Under the pieces are notes generated by a model. The model was not told where the DNA came from. It searched no databases and worked only from the letters and a program-made list of their open reading frames with translations. This document shows, piece by piece, positions 9,401 to 16,898 of a stretch of 64,000 bases of DNA. The DNA is from Janthinobacterium sp. BJB426 (lineage in GTDB: Bacteria > Pseudomonadota > Gammaproteobacteria > Burkholderiales > Burkholderiaceae_D). The DNA lies in assembly GCF_002735705.1 (NCBI RefSeq), contig NZ_PDZL01000008.1, forward strand, positions 1 through 64,000. The letters run 5' to 3'. Position 1 is the first letter of the stretch, and each line of letters starts with the position of its first letter. The translations under genes and the position numbers were made by a program.

Positions 9401-11104
9401 TCACGGCAACTGATTGACCCACACGGGTGCCGACCAGACGATGTTGCCATCGTCCTGCGTCAGCCGCGCGTAATAGAAATGGGGGCCGGGCGCGGGCGTG
9501 ACGGTGAACTCGGCCTGGTCCGACACTGGCGTAACGGAACCATTGCTGCCCGGCACGCCGTGGAAAATGGCGACGGCGGCCGCTTGCCGCCCCGCGCTGT
9601 TGCTGAAATGGGTGGCCAGGTGCAAGGGGCCGTGGTTGTCGAAACGCTCGCCCATCAGCTTGCCATTGGCCGTAAACAGCAGTTGCGCGTGCTTGTCCAT
9701 GGTGGCAAACACGCGGCGCGCGCGCAGCGCTTCGAGGAAGCCGTCGCGTGAAACGGGCGTGCCGGCGGCAGGGCTGGTTACCAGCACGGCCGTGCGGTTG
9801 CCATACGACGCCCCCCAGTTGGCGCAGTGATTGTCCTGGTTGCTGCTGAACGCGACGTGGTAGCCGGCCGCCAGCGCCCGGTTGCAAGCCGCTTCGTAAT
9901 TGCTGCGCCGCGTCTCCGTTTCCTGGTCGTTGATGGAAAACGCGGACGTGTTCATGACTTCGCACAGCACCATGGCCGCGTCGCCGTCCGGCGTGTAGCC
10001 GAGCGCCTGGTCGCCGACGAGGAACTGGCCCGTTTGGGCCGGGTGGTTGAACTGGCCGACCCAGCCCCGCTCGCGCATCAGCGTGTACAGGCCCGCGTAA
10101 TCGCCCTTCGGCGTTTCCACGTCGGCCAGCAACTCGCCCAGGGCATTCCTTTCCCAGCCCAGCAACTGTTCGCTATTGAAAATGTTCAGGTGGCCGCCCT
10201 TGTTGATGACGCCCCATTCCATGCCGTACAGGGCCAGGAAACCGGGGTGGGCGGCGGTATACGCGGCCGCTTCGGCCAGGCCCGTCTGGTACAGGGTTGT
10301 CGCTTCGGCAGCGGTGGCAGCTGAGTTGGTGCCGTCGGAACCGTCATACATATGGTTGTGCTCGGACGTCAGCAGGGCGTCGAGGCCGTGTTCTTGCGCA
10401 TATTTATAGGCATCGATGGGGCCGAAGGGCGCCGTTTGCGGGTCTTGCGCGCCATGGCAGGCATCGAGTGCCGCGCCGCCGTCGCTGTGGCGCGTCTGGC
10501 TGTGCAGGTTGGCGTAGACGAGGTGATAGGCGGGCTGGCCTTCCAGGCTGGGCAGTTGTTGCAGGCCGGTCTGGAAGGCGGGCACCCTGGGCGCCATGCT
10601 TGCGCCCCGTTGCACCTGGACGTGCCATTGCTGTTCCACCTGCATCTCTTGAGGCGTGCCAGGATCGGCCTCGGCAAGCAGGCGCAACTGGTACAAGCCT
10701 TCCGGCGCCAGCACCCTCCGTTCGCGCGCATCGGCGTCGGCGCGGCCATCCCAGGGCAAGTTCACGCTCTTGCCGCCAGCCCCCACCTGCTCCGTGCCCG
10801 ACCAGCGCCGCAGTACAGCGCCTTGCGGGCCGGGTCCGGACAAGGTCAAGCTCCAGCGCACCGCATGGGTGCGGCCTGCGTCGGGATAGGCGAGGCGAAC
10901 AATAAATGTGCGTGACTGCGAGGTACGCGCCTGCGTCGTCCGTGCACCGGCCGTGGCGCGGAAGGGAGCGACGACGGTGGCATCGAGTTCGCTGTGTTCC
11001 TTCGGCTCTTGGGTGGCGGCAGTGTTGCTCCATGTAATGAGCAGCAGCCCGGCGCACGCGCAAGCCAGCCACGGCGGCCGCCAGCGGCGCAATGTCTTGA
11101 CCAT
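9401..11104 (-). CDS. Exported DUF3604 / CehA-McbA-like metallohydrolase
   Basis: The 567-residue product begins with a signal peptide (MVKTLRRWRPPWLACACAG..., cleavage near TAATQ). After an Ig-like region (about 50-190) comes a PHP-type metal-binding domain: YANLHSQTRHSDG, LLTSEHNHMYDG, GHLNIFN, VGQFNHPAQ and SSNQDNHCANWG supply histidines and acids for two or three metal ions. This arrangement is that of DUF3604 and the CehA/McbA carbaryl hydrolases, so a secreted esterase, amidase or phosphoesterase is likely, substrate unknown. The start at 11104 has GGGAG eight bases upstream; the frame stays open much further upstream, through the nitrate operon's leader on the other strand, but that is GC-bias shadow. 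It is divergent from the nitrate transporter. Confidence 0.85.
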   Translation of the reverse strand: MVKTLRRWRPPWLACACAGLLLITWSNTAATQEPKEHSELDATVVAPFRATAGARTTQARTSQSRTFIVRLAYPDAGRTHAVRWSLTLSGPGPQGAVLRRWSGTEQVGAGGKSVNLPWDGRADADARERRVLAPEGLYQLRLLAEADPGTPQEMQVEQQWHVQVQRGASMAPRVPAFQTGLQQLPSLEGQPAYHLVYANLHSQTRHSDGGAALDACHGAQDPQTAPFGPIDAYKYAQEHGLDALLTSEHNHMYDGSDGTNSAATAAEATTLYQTGLAEAAAYTAAHPGFLALYGMEWGVINKGGHLNIFNSEQLLGWERNALGELLADVETPKGDYAGLYTLMRERGWVGQFNHPAQTGQFLVGDQALGYTPDGDAAMVLCEVMNTSAFSINDQETETRRSNYEAACNRALAAGYHVAFSSNQDNHCANWGASYGNRTAVLVTSPAAGTPVSRDGFLEALRARRVFATMDKHAQLLFTANGKLMGERFDNHGPLHLATHFSNSAGRQAAAVAIFHGVPGSNGSVTPVSDQAEFTVTPAPGPHFYYARLTQDDGNIVWSAPVWVNQLP

Positions 11105-11148
11105 CGTGGTCTCCCGCGTCTGCTTCGAATGGTATTTAGACAAGGGTT

Positions 11149-11184
11149 GCCACTTGCTGGTTCCCGCATGCACCAGCAAGTGGC
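11149..11184. promoter_or_regulatory. 13-bp perfect inverted repeat with NtrC-like half-sites upstream of the nas operon
   Basis: GCCACTTGCTGGT (11149-11161) is exactly mirrored by ACCAGCAAGTGGC (11172-11184) around a 10-base centre. It lies 75-110 bases upstream of the sigma-54 promoter, where activators bind. TGCACC occurs at its right side (11169-11174) and again at 11190-11195 followed by TGGCCA at 11201-11206, each resembling half of the NtrC site TGCACC-N5-GGTGCA. No T-run follows, so it is not a terminator. It could instead belong to the divergent metallohydrolase gene. Confidence 0.45.
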
Positions 11185-11257
11185 GTGTTTGCACCGTCAT
11201 TGGCCATGATCTGGCGCAAAGCGAGTGCGAATGCTGCTGCGTGCCCGTCAGGCAAGC

Positions 11258-11273
11258 TGGCACGGCGCTTGCT
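11258..11273 (+). promoter_or_regulatory. Sigma-54 promoter of the nitrate assimilation operon
   Basis: TGGCACGGCGCTTGCT is a perfect match to the sigma-54 consensus TGGCACG-N4-TTGCW (-24 GG at 11259-11260, -12 GC at 11271-11272). Transcription should start near 11284, giving a 145-base leader before the transporter gene. Sigma-54 control of nitrate assimilation through NtrC is well known in Proteobacteria; the genes for NtrB/NtrC are not in this window. Confidence 0.88.
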
Positions 11274-11320
11274 AGACAAGAGATACGGATCAACGGCGAT
11301 CCCCTGAATAAACGCACAAC

Positions 11321-11355
11321 GGTCCAACGACGGACCACATGGACAACGGCGTCCG
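11321..11355 (+). promoter_or_regulatory. Two-hairpin ANTAR RNA motif (NasR/NasT target)
   Basis: Hairpin 1 is GGTCC (11321-11325), loop AACGAC, GGACC (11332-11336). Hairpin 2 is GGAC (11341-11344), loop AACGGC, GTCC (11351-11354), extended by a T-G pair. Both loops are six bases with A at position 1 and G at position 4, and the hairpins are separated by about four bases: this is the published recognition motif for ANTAR-domain antiterminators such as NasR. The right arm and loop of hairpin 2 are the left arm of the terminator at 11345-11402, so holding hairpin 2 blocks termination. The ANTAR protein gene is outside the window. Confidence 0.88.
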
Positions 11356-11402
11356 CCCAGGCTGATTTTTTCATCGGCGGGGGCGGGCGCCGTTTTGTTT
11401 TA
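11345..11402 (+). terminator. Leader terminator (attenuator) of the nas operon
   Basis: The arm 11345-11358 (AACGGCGTCCGCCC) pairs over 14 bases, with one G-T pair, with 11381-11394 (GGGCGGGCGCCGTT), across a 22-base loop, and is followed by TTTTGTTTTAT. It ends 27 bases before the transporter's start codon. Its left arm overlaps ANTAR hairpin 2, which makes the two structures mutually exclusive. Confidence 0.9.
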
Positions 11403-11428
11403 TCAACGGGATACTTCCGGGAACCTAT

Positions 11429-12724
11429 ATGGCCAGCCAAAAAGCAACGCGCATCGCGCTCTTCTCCCTCGCCACGCCGCCCATGCGCGCATTCCATCTG
11501 ACGTGGATGGCATTTTTCGTGTGTTTCTTCGCCTGGTTCGCCTGCGCTCCCCTGATGCCTGTCATCAAGGGCGAGTTCGGCCTTTCCTTGGCGCAAGTGG
11601 CGAACATCAATATTGCGGCCGTCGCCATCACCATCCTCGTGCGCCTGATCGTGGGACCCTTGTGCGACCGCTACGGCCCGCGCAAGACGTACACGGGCTT
11701 GCTCTTGCTGGGCGCCATCCCCGTGCTGGGCGTGGCCGCTTCGCAAAGCTATGAAAGCTTTCTGTTCTTCCGCCTGGGTATCGGCGCCGTCGGCGCCAGC
11801 TTTGTCATCACGCAATATCACACCTCCGTGATGTTCGCCCCGCGTGTTGTCGGCACGGCCAACGCGGCGGCCGCCGGCTGGGGCAATGCGGGCGGCGGCG
11901 CGGCACAGGCGCTGATGCCGCTGCTGCTCGGTGCCGTAGTGATGCTGGGCGTGTCCGAATCGCTGGGCTGGCGCGTGGCCTTGCTGGTGCCGGGCGTGCT
12001 GATGCTGGTGATGGCGGCCCTGTACTGGCGCTATACGCAGGATTGCCCTGAAGGTAATTACTCGGACTTGCGCGCCGCCGGTACGGCCATCGAAGGAGGA
12101 AAAAAGGGCGGCTGGGACAGCTTCAAGGCGGCCAGCGCCAACTACCGCGTCTGGCTGCTGTTCGTTACCTACGGCGCCTGCTTCGGCATCGAAATCTTCA
12201 TCCACAACATCGCCGCCGTGTATTACGTCGACCATTTCGGCCTGTCCTTGAAATCGGCCGGCCTGGCCGCCGGCAGCTTCGGCTTGCTGGCCCTGTTTGC
12301 CCGCGCCTTGGGCGGCTGGATGTCGGACAAGCTGGCCCTGCGCGGCAACCTGAACAGCCGCGTCACCCTGCTGTTCATGCTGATGATCGGCGAAGGCGTG
12401 GGCCTGCTGTGGTTTGCCAAGGTCGACAGCGTCACCTATGCCGTCATCGCCATGCTGGTCTTCGGCCTGTTCACCCATATGGCGTGCGGCGCGACCTATG
12501 CACTGGTGCCCTTCATCGACAGCAAGGCGCTGGGCGGCGTGGCCGGCATCATCGGCGCCGGCGGCAACGTGGGCGCCGTGGCGGCCGGTTTCCTGATGAA
12601 GGGCACGGGCGACATCCGCCAGACCCTGATCATCCTCAGCGCGCTGGTGGTGATCTCGGCCCTGTGCGCCATCGCCGTGCGCTTTACCCGCGAAGCGGCA
12701 GAACCAAACATGGCCGCGGCCTGA
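11429..12724 (+). CDS. nasA/narK-like: Nitrate/nitrite transporter, MFS NarK/NasA family
   Basis: The 431-residue inner-membrane protein has 12 hydrophobic segments and the major-facilitator motif RLIVGPLCDRYGPRKTYTG between TM2 and TM3. The glycine-rich nitrate signature appears twice: AAAAGWGNAGGGAAQ in TM5 and GVAGIIGAGGNVGAVAAGF in TM11. As first gene of the assimilation operon it should bring nitrate into the cytoplasm. Family members exist as antiporters or symporters; which applies cannot be told. The next gene starts ten bases after its stop with a GAGGAGA site, so they are co-transcribed. Expression is set by the sigma-54 promoter and ANTAR leader just upstream. Confidence 0.93.
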   Translation: MASQKATRIALFSLATPPMRAFHLTWMAFFVCFFAWFACAPLMPVIKGEFGLSLAQVANINIAAVAITILVRLIVGPLCDRYGPRKTYTGLLLLGAIPVLGVAASQSYESFLFFRLGIGAVGASFVITQYHTSVMFAPRVVGTANAAAAGWGNAGGGAAQALMPLLLGAVVMLGVSESLGWRVALLVPGVLMLVMAALYWRYTQDCPEGNYSDLRAAGTAIEGGKKGGWDSFKAASANYRVWLLFVTYGACFGIEIFIHNIAAVYYVDHFGLSLKSAGLAAGSFGLLALFARALGGWMSDKLALRGNLNSRVTLLFMLMIGEGVGLLWFAKVDSVTYAVIAMLVFGLFTHMACGATYALVPFIDSKALGGVAGIIGAGGNVGAVAAGFLMKGTGDIRQTLIILSALVVISALCAIAVRFTREAAEPNMAAA

Positions 12725-12734
12725 GGAGATAGCG

Positions 12735-15287
12735 ATGAACCACCCCCTGAACATCGTCGTCCTTGGCCATGGCATGGTCGGACACAAATTCCTCGAACGC
12801 CTGGCGCTGGAGAACAACACGCGCCTGTCCGTGACGGTCTTGTGCGAAGAGCCGCGCCCCGCCTATGACAGGGTGCACCTGTCCGAATTTTTCAGCGGCA
12901 AATCGGCCGAGGACCTGTCCCTGGTGGCGCCCGGCTTTTTCGACAAGGACAACGTCGTGTTGAAACTCAATGCGCGCGCCGTGTCCATCGACCGCGTGGC
13001 GAAAACCGTCACCGTCAGCACGGGCGAAGTCTTGAGCTACGACAAACTGGTGTTCGCCACAGGCTCGACGCCGTTCGTGCCGCCGCTGCCGGGCAAGGAG
13101 AGGGATGGCTGCTTCGTCTACCGCACCATCGAAGACCTGGAAGCCATGCTGGCCTGGGGCGGAAAGTCAACAACGGGCGTGGTGATCGGCGGGGGATTGC
13201 TGGGCCTTGAATGCGCGAAAGCCTTGCGCGATTTGAAGCTGGACACTCACGTGGTGGAATTCGCGCCGCGCCTGATGGCCGTGCAGGTGGACGAGGGCGG
13301 CGCGCGCGTCCTGCGCCGCAAGATCGAGGAACTGGGCGTGACCGTGCACACGCAAAAGAACACGCTGGCCATCGTCGATGGCGAGGCGGCCACGCACCGC
13401 ATGCAGTTTGCCGATGGCAGCCACCTGGAAGCGGACATGATCGTCTTTTCGGCCGGCATCCGTCCGCGCGACGAACTGGCGCGCGCCTGTGGCCTGGAGG
13501 TGGGGCCACGGGGCGGCATCGCCATCGACGACAGCTGCGTCACGTCCGATCCCGATATCTATGCGATCGGCGAATGCGCGCTGTGGGGCGGCCTGGTCTT
13601 CGGCCTGGTGGCGCCCGGCTACGAAATGGCCCGCATCGCGGCGCGCCATGTGTTGCAGGAAGAGGGCGAAGCCTCGTTCAAGGGCGCCGACATGAGTACC
13701 AAGCTCAAACTGATGGGCGTGGACGTGGCCAGCCTGGGCGACCCGCACGGCAATGCGCCCGGCAGCCGCTCCTACCAGTTCATGGACGAGCGCAAGCAGA
13801 TCTACAAGAAGATCGTCGTTTCCGATTGCGGCAAATACCTGCTGGGCGGCGTGATGGTGGGCGACGCCAGCGAATACGGCACCTTGCTGCAAATGATGCT
13901 CAATAAAATCGAGCTGCCGGAATTCCCCGAATTCCTGATCCTGCCGCAGGCGGATGGCCAGCAAAAGGTGGGACTGGGCGTGGACGCCTTGCCCGAGTCG
14001 GCGCAAATCTGTTCGTGCAACGACGTGTCGAAAGGCGCGCTGTGCGCGGCCGTCGCCGAGGGCGCCACGACCATCGGCTCCCTGAAAAGCTGTACGAAGG
14101 CGGGCACCGCGTGCGGCGGCTGCGTGCCGCTGGTGACGCAGATCATGAAGGCGGAAATGCAGAAGCAGGGCCTGGCCGTCAACAACCACGTCTGCGAACA
14201 CTTTGCGTACTCGCGCCAGGAATTGCACCACCTGGTCCGCGTGGGCAAAATCCGCAGCTTCGGCGAACTCCTGGGCGCGCACGGCCAGGGTCTCGGTTGC
14301 GACGTGTGCAAGCCCGTGGCGGCGAATATCCTCGCCTCGTGCTGGAACGATTTCGTGCTGTCGCCCGTACACGCCAGCCTGCAGGACAGTAACGATTACT
14401 TCCTCGGCAATATCCAGAAGGATGGCACGTATTCCGTCGTGCCCCGCATGCCGGGCGGCGAAGTGACGGCCGACGGCTTGATCGCCGTGGGCATGGTGGC
14501 GAAAAAATACGGTCTGTACACAAAAATCACGGGCGGCCAGCGGGTCGACCTGTTCGGCGCAAGAGTCGACCAGTTGCCGGCCATCTGGGAAGAACTGATC
14601 GCGGCCGGTTTCGAGTCGGGCCACGCTTACGGCAAGTCGCTGCGCACGGTGAAATCGTGCGTCGGCTCCACCTGGTGCCGCTATGGCGTGGCCGACAGCG
14701 TGGGCTTTGCGATCCAGCTGGAAAACCGCTACAAGGGCTTGCGCACGCCGCACAAGATCAAGTTCGGCGTCTCCGGCTGCACGCGCGAATGCGCCGAGGC
14801 GCAGGGCAAGGACATCGGCCTGATCGCCACGGAAAAGGGCTGGAACTTGTACGTGTGCGGCAATGGCGGCATGAAGCCGCGCCATGCGGAGCTGCTGGCG
14901 TCGGACCTCGATGAAGCCACCCTGGTGCGCTATGTCGACCGCTTCCTGATGTTTTACGTGCGCACGGCCGACCGCCTGCAGCGCACCAGCGTGTGGCGCG
15001 ACAACCTGGAAGGAGGCCTCGATTACCTCAAGCGCGTCATCATCGACGACAGCCTGGGCATGGCGGCGGAACTGGAAGCGGACATGCAGCACGTGGTCGA
15101 CACCTACGCCTGCGAGTGGAAGGAAGCCGTGTCCAACCCCGCCGTGCGCCAGCGCTTCCGCCACTTCGTCAACAGCGAGAAGAACGATGAAAATGTGGTG
15201 TTCGTCGAAGAGCGGGGCCAGATCCGGCCCGCCACCGAGATGGAACGCCGCAGCACCGTGATCCCCATCCTTGCCGTGGAGGCTTGA
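12735..15287 (+). CDS. nirB: NADH-dependent assimilatory nitrite reductase, large subunit
   Basis: The 850-residue cytoplasmic flavo-siroheme enzyme reduces nitrite to ammonium with NADH. An FAD fold starts at the N-terminus (VVLGHGMVG), an NADH fold at about 150 (IGGGLLGLE). Two BFD-like [2Fe-2S] segments follow (CSCNDV...CTKAGTACGGC near 425-460, and CEHFAYSRQE...CDVC near 480-530). The siroheme/[4Fe-4S] cysteines are in SCVGSTWCRYG (about 641-650) and SGCTRECA (about 678-685). Length is that of the NirB family. It lies ten bases after the transporter and four bases before nirD. Confidence 0.96.
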   Translation: MNHPLNIVVLGHGMVGHKFLERLALENNTRLSVTVLCEEPRPAYDRVHLSEFFSGKSAEDLSLVAPGFFDKDNVVLKLNARAVSIDRVAKTVTVSTGEVLSYDKLVFATGSTPFVPPLPGKERDGCFVYRTIEDLEAMLAWGGKSTTGVVIGGGLLGLECAKALRDLKLDTHVVEFAPRLMAVQVDEGGARVLRRKIEELGVTVHTQKNTLAIVDGEAATHRMQFADGSHLEADMIVFSAGIRPRDELARACGLEVGPRGGIAIDDSCVTSDPDIYAIGECALWGGLVFGLVAPGYEMARIAARHVLQEEGEASFKGADMSTKLKLMGVDVASLGDPHGNAPGSRSYQFMDERKQIYKKIVVSDCGKYLLGGVMVGDASEYGTLLQMMLNKIELPEFPEFLILPQADGQQKVGLGVDALPESAQICSCNDVSKGALCAAVAEGATTIGSLKSCTKAGTACGGCVPLVTQIMKAEMQKQGLAVNNHVCEHFAYSRQELHHLVRVGKIRSFGELLGAHGQGLGCDVCKPVAANILASCWNDFVLSPVHASLQDSNDYFLGNIQKDGTYSVVPRMPGGEVTADGLIAVGMVAKKYGLYTKITGGQRVDLFGARVDQLPAIWEELIAAGFESGHAYGKSLRTVKSCVGSTWCRYGVADSVGFAIQLENRYKGLRTPHKIKFGVSGCTRECAEAQGKDIGLIATEKGWNLYVCGNGGMKPRHAELLASDLDEATLVRYVDRFLMFYVRTADRLQRTSVWRDNLEGGLDYLKRVIIDDSLGMAAELEADMQHVVDTYACEWKEAVSNPAVRQRFRHFVNSEKNDENVVFVEERGQIRPATEMERRSTVIPILAVEA

Positions 15288-15290
15288 GCC

Positions 15291-15653
15291 ATGAATGCGA
15301 TGAATGAACTTTCCGGCGCCACTGCCGACAACTGGGTCGCCATCTGCCCCTTGGCCGACATCGTGCCCGACACGGGCGTGTGTGCGCTGCTGAATGGCCG
15401 CCACGTGGCCGTCTTCCGCGTCGGTGATGCCGCGCCGCGCGTGTACGCCATCGATAATGTCGACCCGAACGCGGGCGCTTCCGTGCTCTCGCGCGGCCTC
15501 GTGGGCAGCATCGGCGAGCGCGTCGTGGTGGCGTCGCCCATCTACAAGCAGCACTTCGACCTGGCCAGCGGCGAGTGCATCGAAGCGCCTGAACACTCGG
15601 TTGCCGCCTGGCCCGCGCGCGTGTTTGCCGACATGGTGTGGGTGGCCATATGA
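15291..15653 (+). CDS. nirD: Nitrite reductase small subunit (Rieske-like)
   Basis: The 120-residue protein matches NirD, the small partner of NirB: NWVAICPLADIVPDTGVCALL, then VAVFRV and YAIDNVDPNAGASVLSRGLVG, a Rieske-type beta fold. The two Cys-His pairs of true Rieske proteins are missing, as is normal for NirD, so it has no iron-sulphur cluster and is thought to be structural. It starts four bases after nirB and its TGA overlaps the next ATG (ATGA at 15650-15653), which points to coupled translation. Confidence 0.95.
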   Translation: MNAMNELSGATADNWVAICPLADIVPDTGVCALLNGRHVAVFRVGDAAPRVYAIDNVDPNAGASVLSRGLVGSIGERVVVASPIYKQHFDLASGECIEAPEHSVAAWPARVFADMVWVAI

Positions 15654-16876
15654 ACACCGCCGCGCGGCCGTCTTTAGTCGTGGTTGGCAACGGCATGGCC
15701 GGCATGCGCACGGTCGAGGAACTGTTGAAACTCGCGCCGGACCTGTACGACATCACCGTATTCGGCGCCGAACCGCACGGCAATTACAACCGCATCCTGC
15801 TGTCGCCCGTGCTGGCCGGCGAAAAGTCGGTGGACGACATCATGCTGCACACGCGCGACTGGTATGCGCACAACGGCATCACCCTGCACGCGGGCGACCC
15901 CGTGGTGCGCATCGACCGCCAGGCGCGCACGGTACAAGCGCTGTCGGGCATCGAGGTGCGCTACGACCGTCTGCTGCTGGCCACCGGTTCCACGCCCTTC
16001 ATCGTGCCCGTGCCGGGCCACGAACTGCCCGGCGTGATCGGTTTTCGCGACATCAGCGACGTCGACACCATGCTGCAGGCGGCGCGCACGCACCGCCACG
16101 CGGTGGTCATCGGCGGCGGCTTGCTGGGACTGGAAGCGGCCAACGGCTTGCAGCGCCAGGGCATGGACGTCACCGTCGTGCACATGAGCGGCGCACTGAT
16201 GAACCAGCAACTGGACGCACCCGCTTCGATGCTGCTGAAAACGGCGCTGGAAGCGCGCGGCCTGCGATTTTTGATGCAGGCGCAAACGGCGGAAATCCTC
16301 GGTACCGACCGCGTACAAGGAGTTCGCTTTGCCGATGCTACGTCGATCCCCGCCGACCTGGTGGTGATGACGGCAGGCGTGCGCCCCAACATCGCGCTGG
16401 CGCAAGCGGCCGGCCTGCACTGCGAACGCGCCATCGTCGTTGACGACTGCCTGCAAAGCTATGACCCGCGCGTGTACGCCGTGGGCGAATGCGTGCAGCA
16501 CCGGCGCGCCACTTTCGGTCTGGTGGCACCCATCTGGGAGCAGGCGCGCGTGTGCGGCGCGCACCTGGCCGGCGCGGGGCACCGCCGCTACGTGCAGCAA
16601 GCCAGCGCCACCAAATTGAAAGTGACGGGCATCGACCTGTATTCGGCCGGCGACATCATCGGCGGCGAGGGCAGCGAAGACCTGGTGCTGCGCGATCCAC
16701 GCCGCGGCGTCTACAAGCGCCTGGTGGTGCAGGGCAACCGCCTGGCCGGCGCCGTGTTGTATGGCGACGTGCAGGACGGTCCCTGGTATTTCGACCTGAT
16801 CCAGCAGCGCCGCGACATCAGCAAGCTGCGCGCCCATTTATTGTTTGGCCAGGCGCTGTGCGCCCAGGCCGCCTGA
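15650..16876 (+). CDS. nasC: FAD/NAD(P)H electron-transfer protein of assimilatory nitrate reductase
   Basis: The 408-residue flavoprotein has an FAD fold at the N-terminus (VVVGNGMAGMRTVEEL), an NADH fold near 155 (VVIGGGLLGLEAANG) and a second FAD motif (VYAVGECVQH near 280). It is a paralogue of the first half of the neighbouring NirB. In this operon it should pass electrons from NADH to the nitrate reductase that follows (nasC in Klebsiella nomenclature, nasB in Bacillus). The start is the ATG that overlaps nirD's stop; an in-frame ATG 12 bases earlier lies inside nirD. The cytoplasmic location is inferred from absence of a signal peptide. Confidence 0.85.
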   Translation: MNTAARPSLVVVGNGMAGMRTVEELLKLAPDLYDITVFGAEPHGNYNRILLSPVLAGEKSVDDIMLHTRDWYAHNGITLHAGDPVVRIDRQARTVQALSGIEVRYDRLLLATGSTPFIVPVPGHELPGVIGFRDISDVDTMLQAARTHRHAVVIGGGLLGLEAANGLQRQGMDVTVVHMSGALMNQQLDAPASMLLKTALEARGLRFLMQAQTAEILGTDRVQGVRFADATSIPADLVVMTAGVRPNIALAQAAGLHCERAIVVDDCLQSYDPRVYAVGECVQHRRATFGLVAPIWEQARVCGAHLAGAGHRRYVQQASATKLKVTGIDLYSAGDIIGGEGSEDLVLRDPRRGVYKRLVVQGNRLAGAVLYGDVQDGPWYFDLIQQRRDISKLRAHLLFGQALCAQAA

Positions 16877-16898
16877 CAGCGACCAACAGGATACTTTC

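Noticed and set aside
11149..11184. Terminator reading of the 13-bp inverted repeat
   Set aside because: No T-run follows on either strand and no gene ends there.
11105..12820. Extension of the metallohydrolase frame upstream to 12820 on the minus strand
   Set aside because: The extra 572 codons run antisense through the nas leader and transporter gene and are compositionally shadow-like; a signal peptide and ribosome site place the start at 11104.
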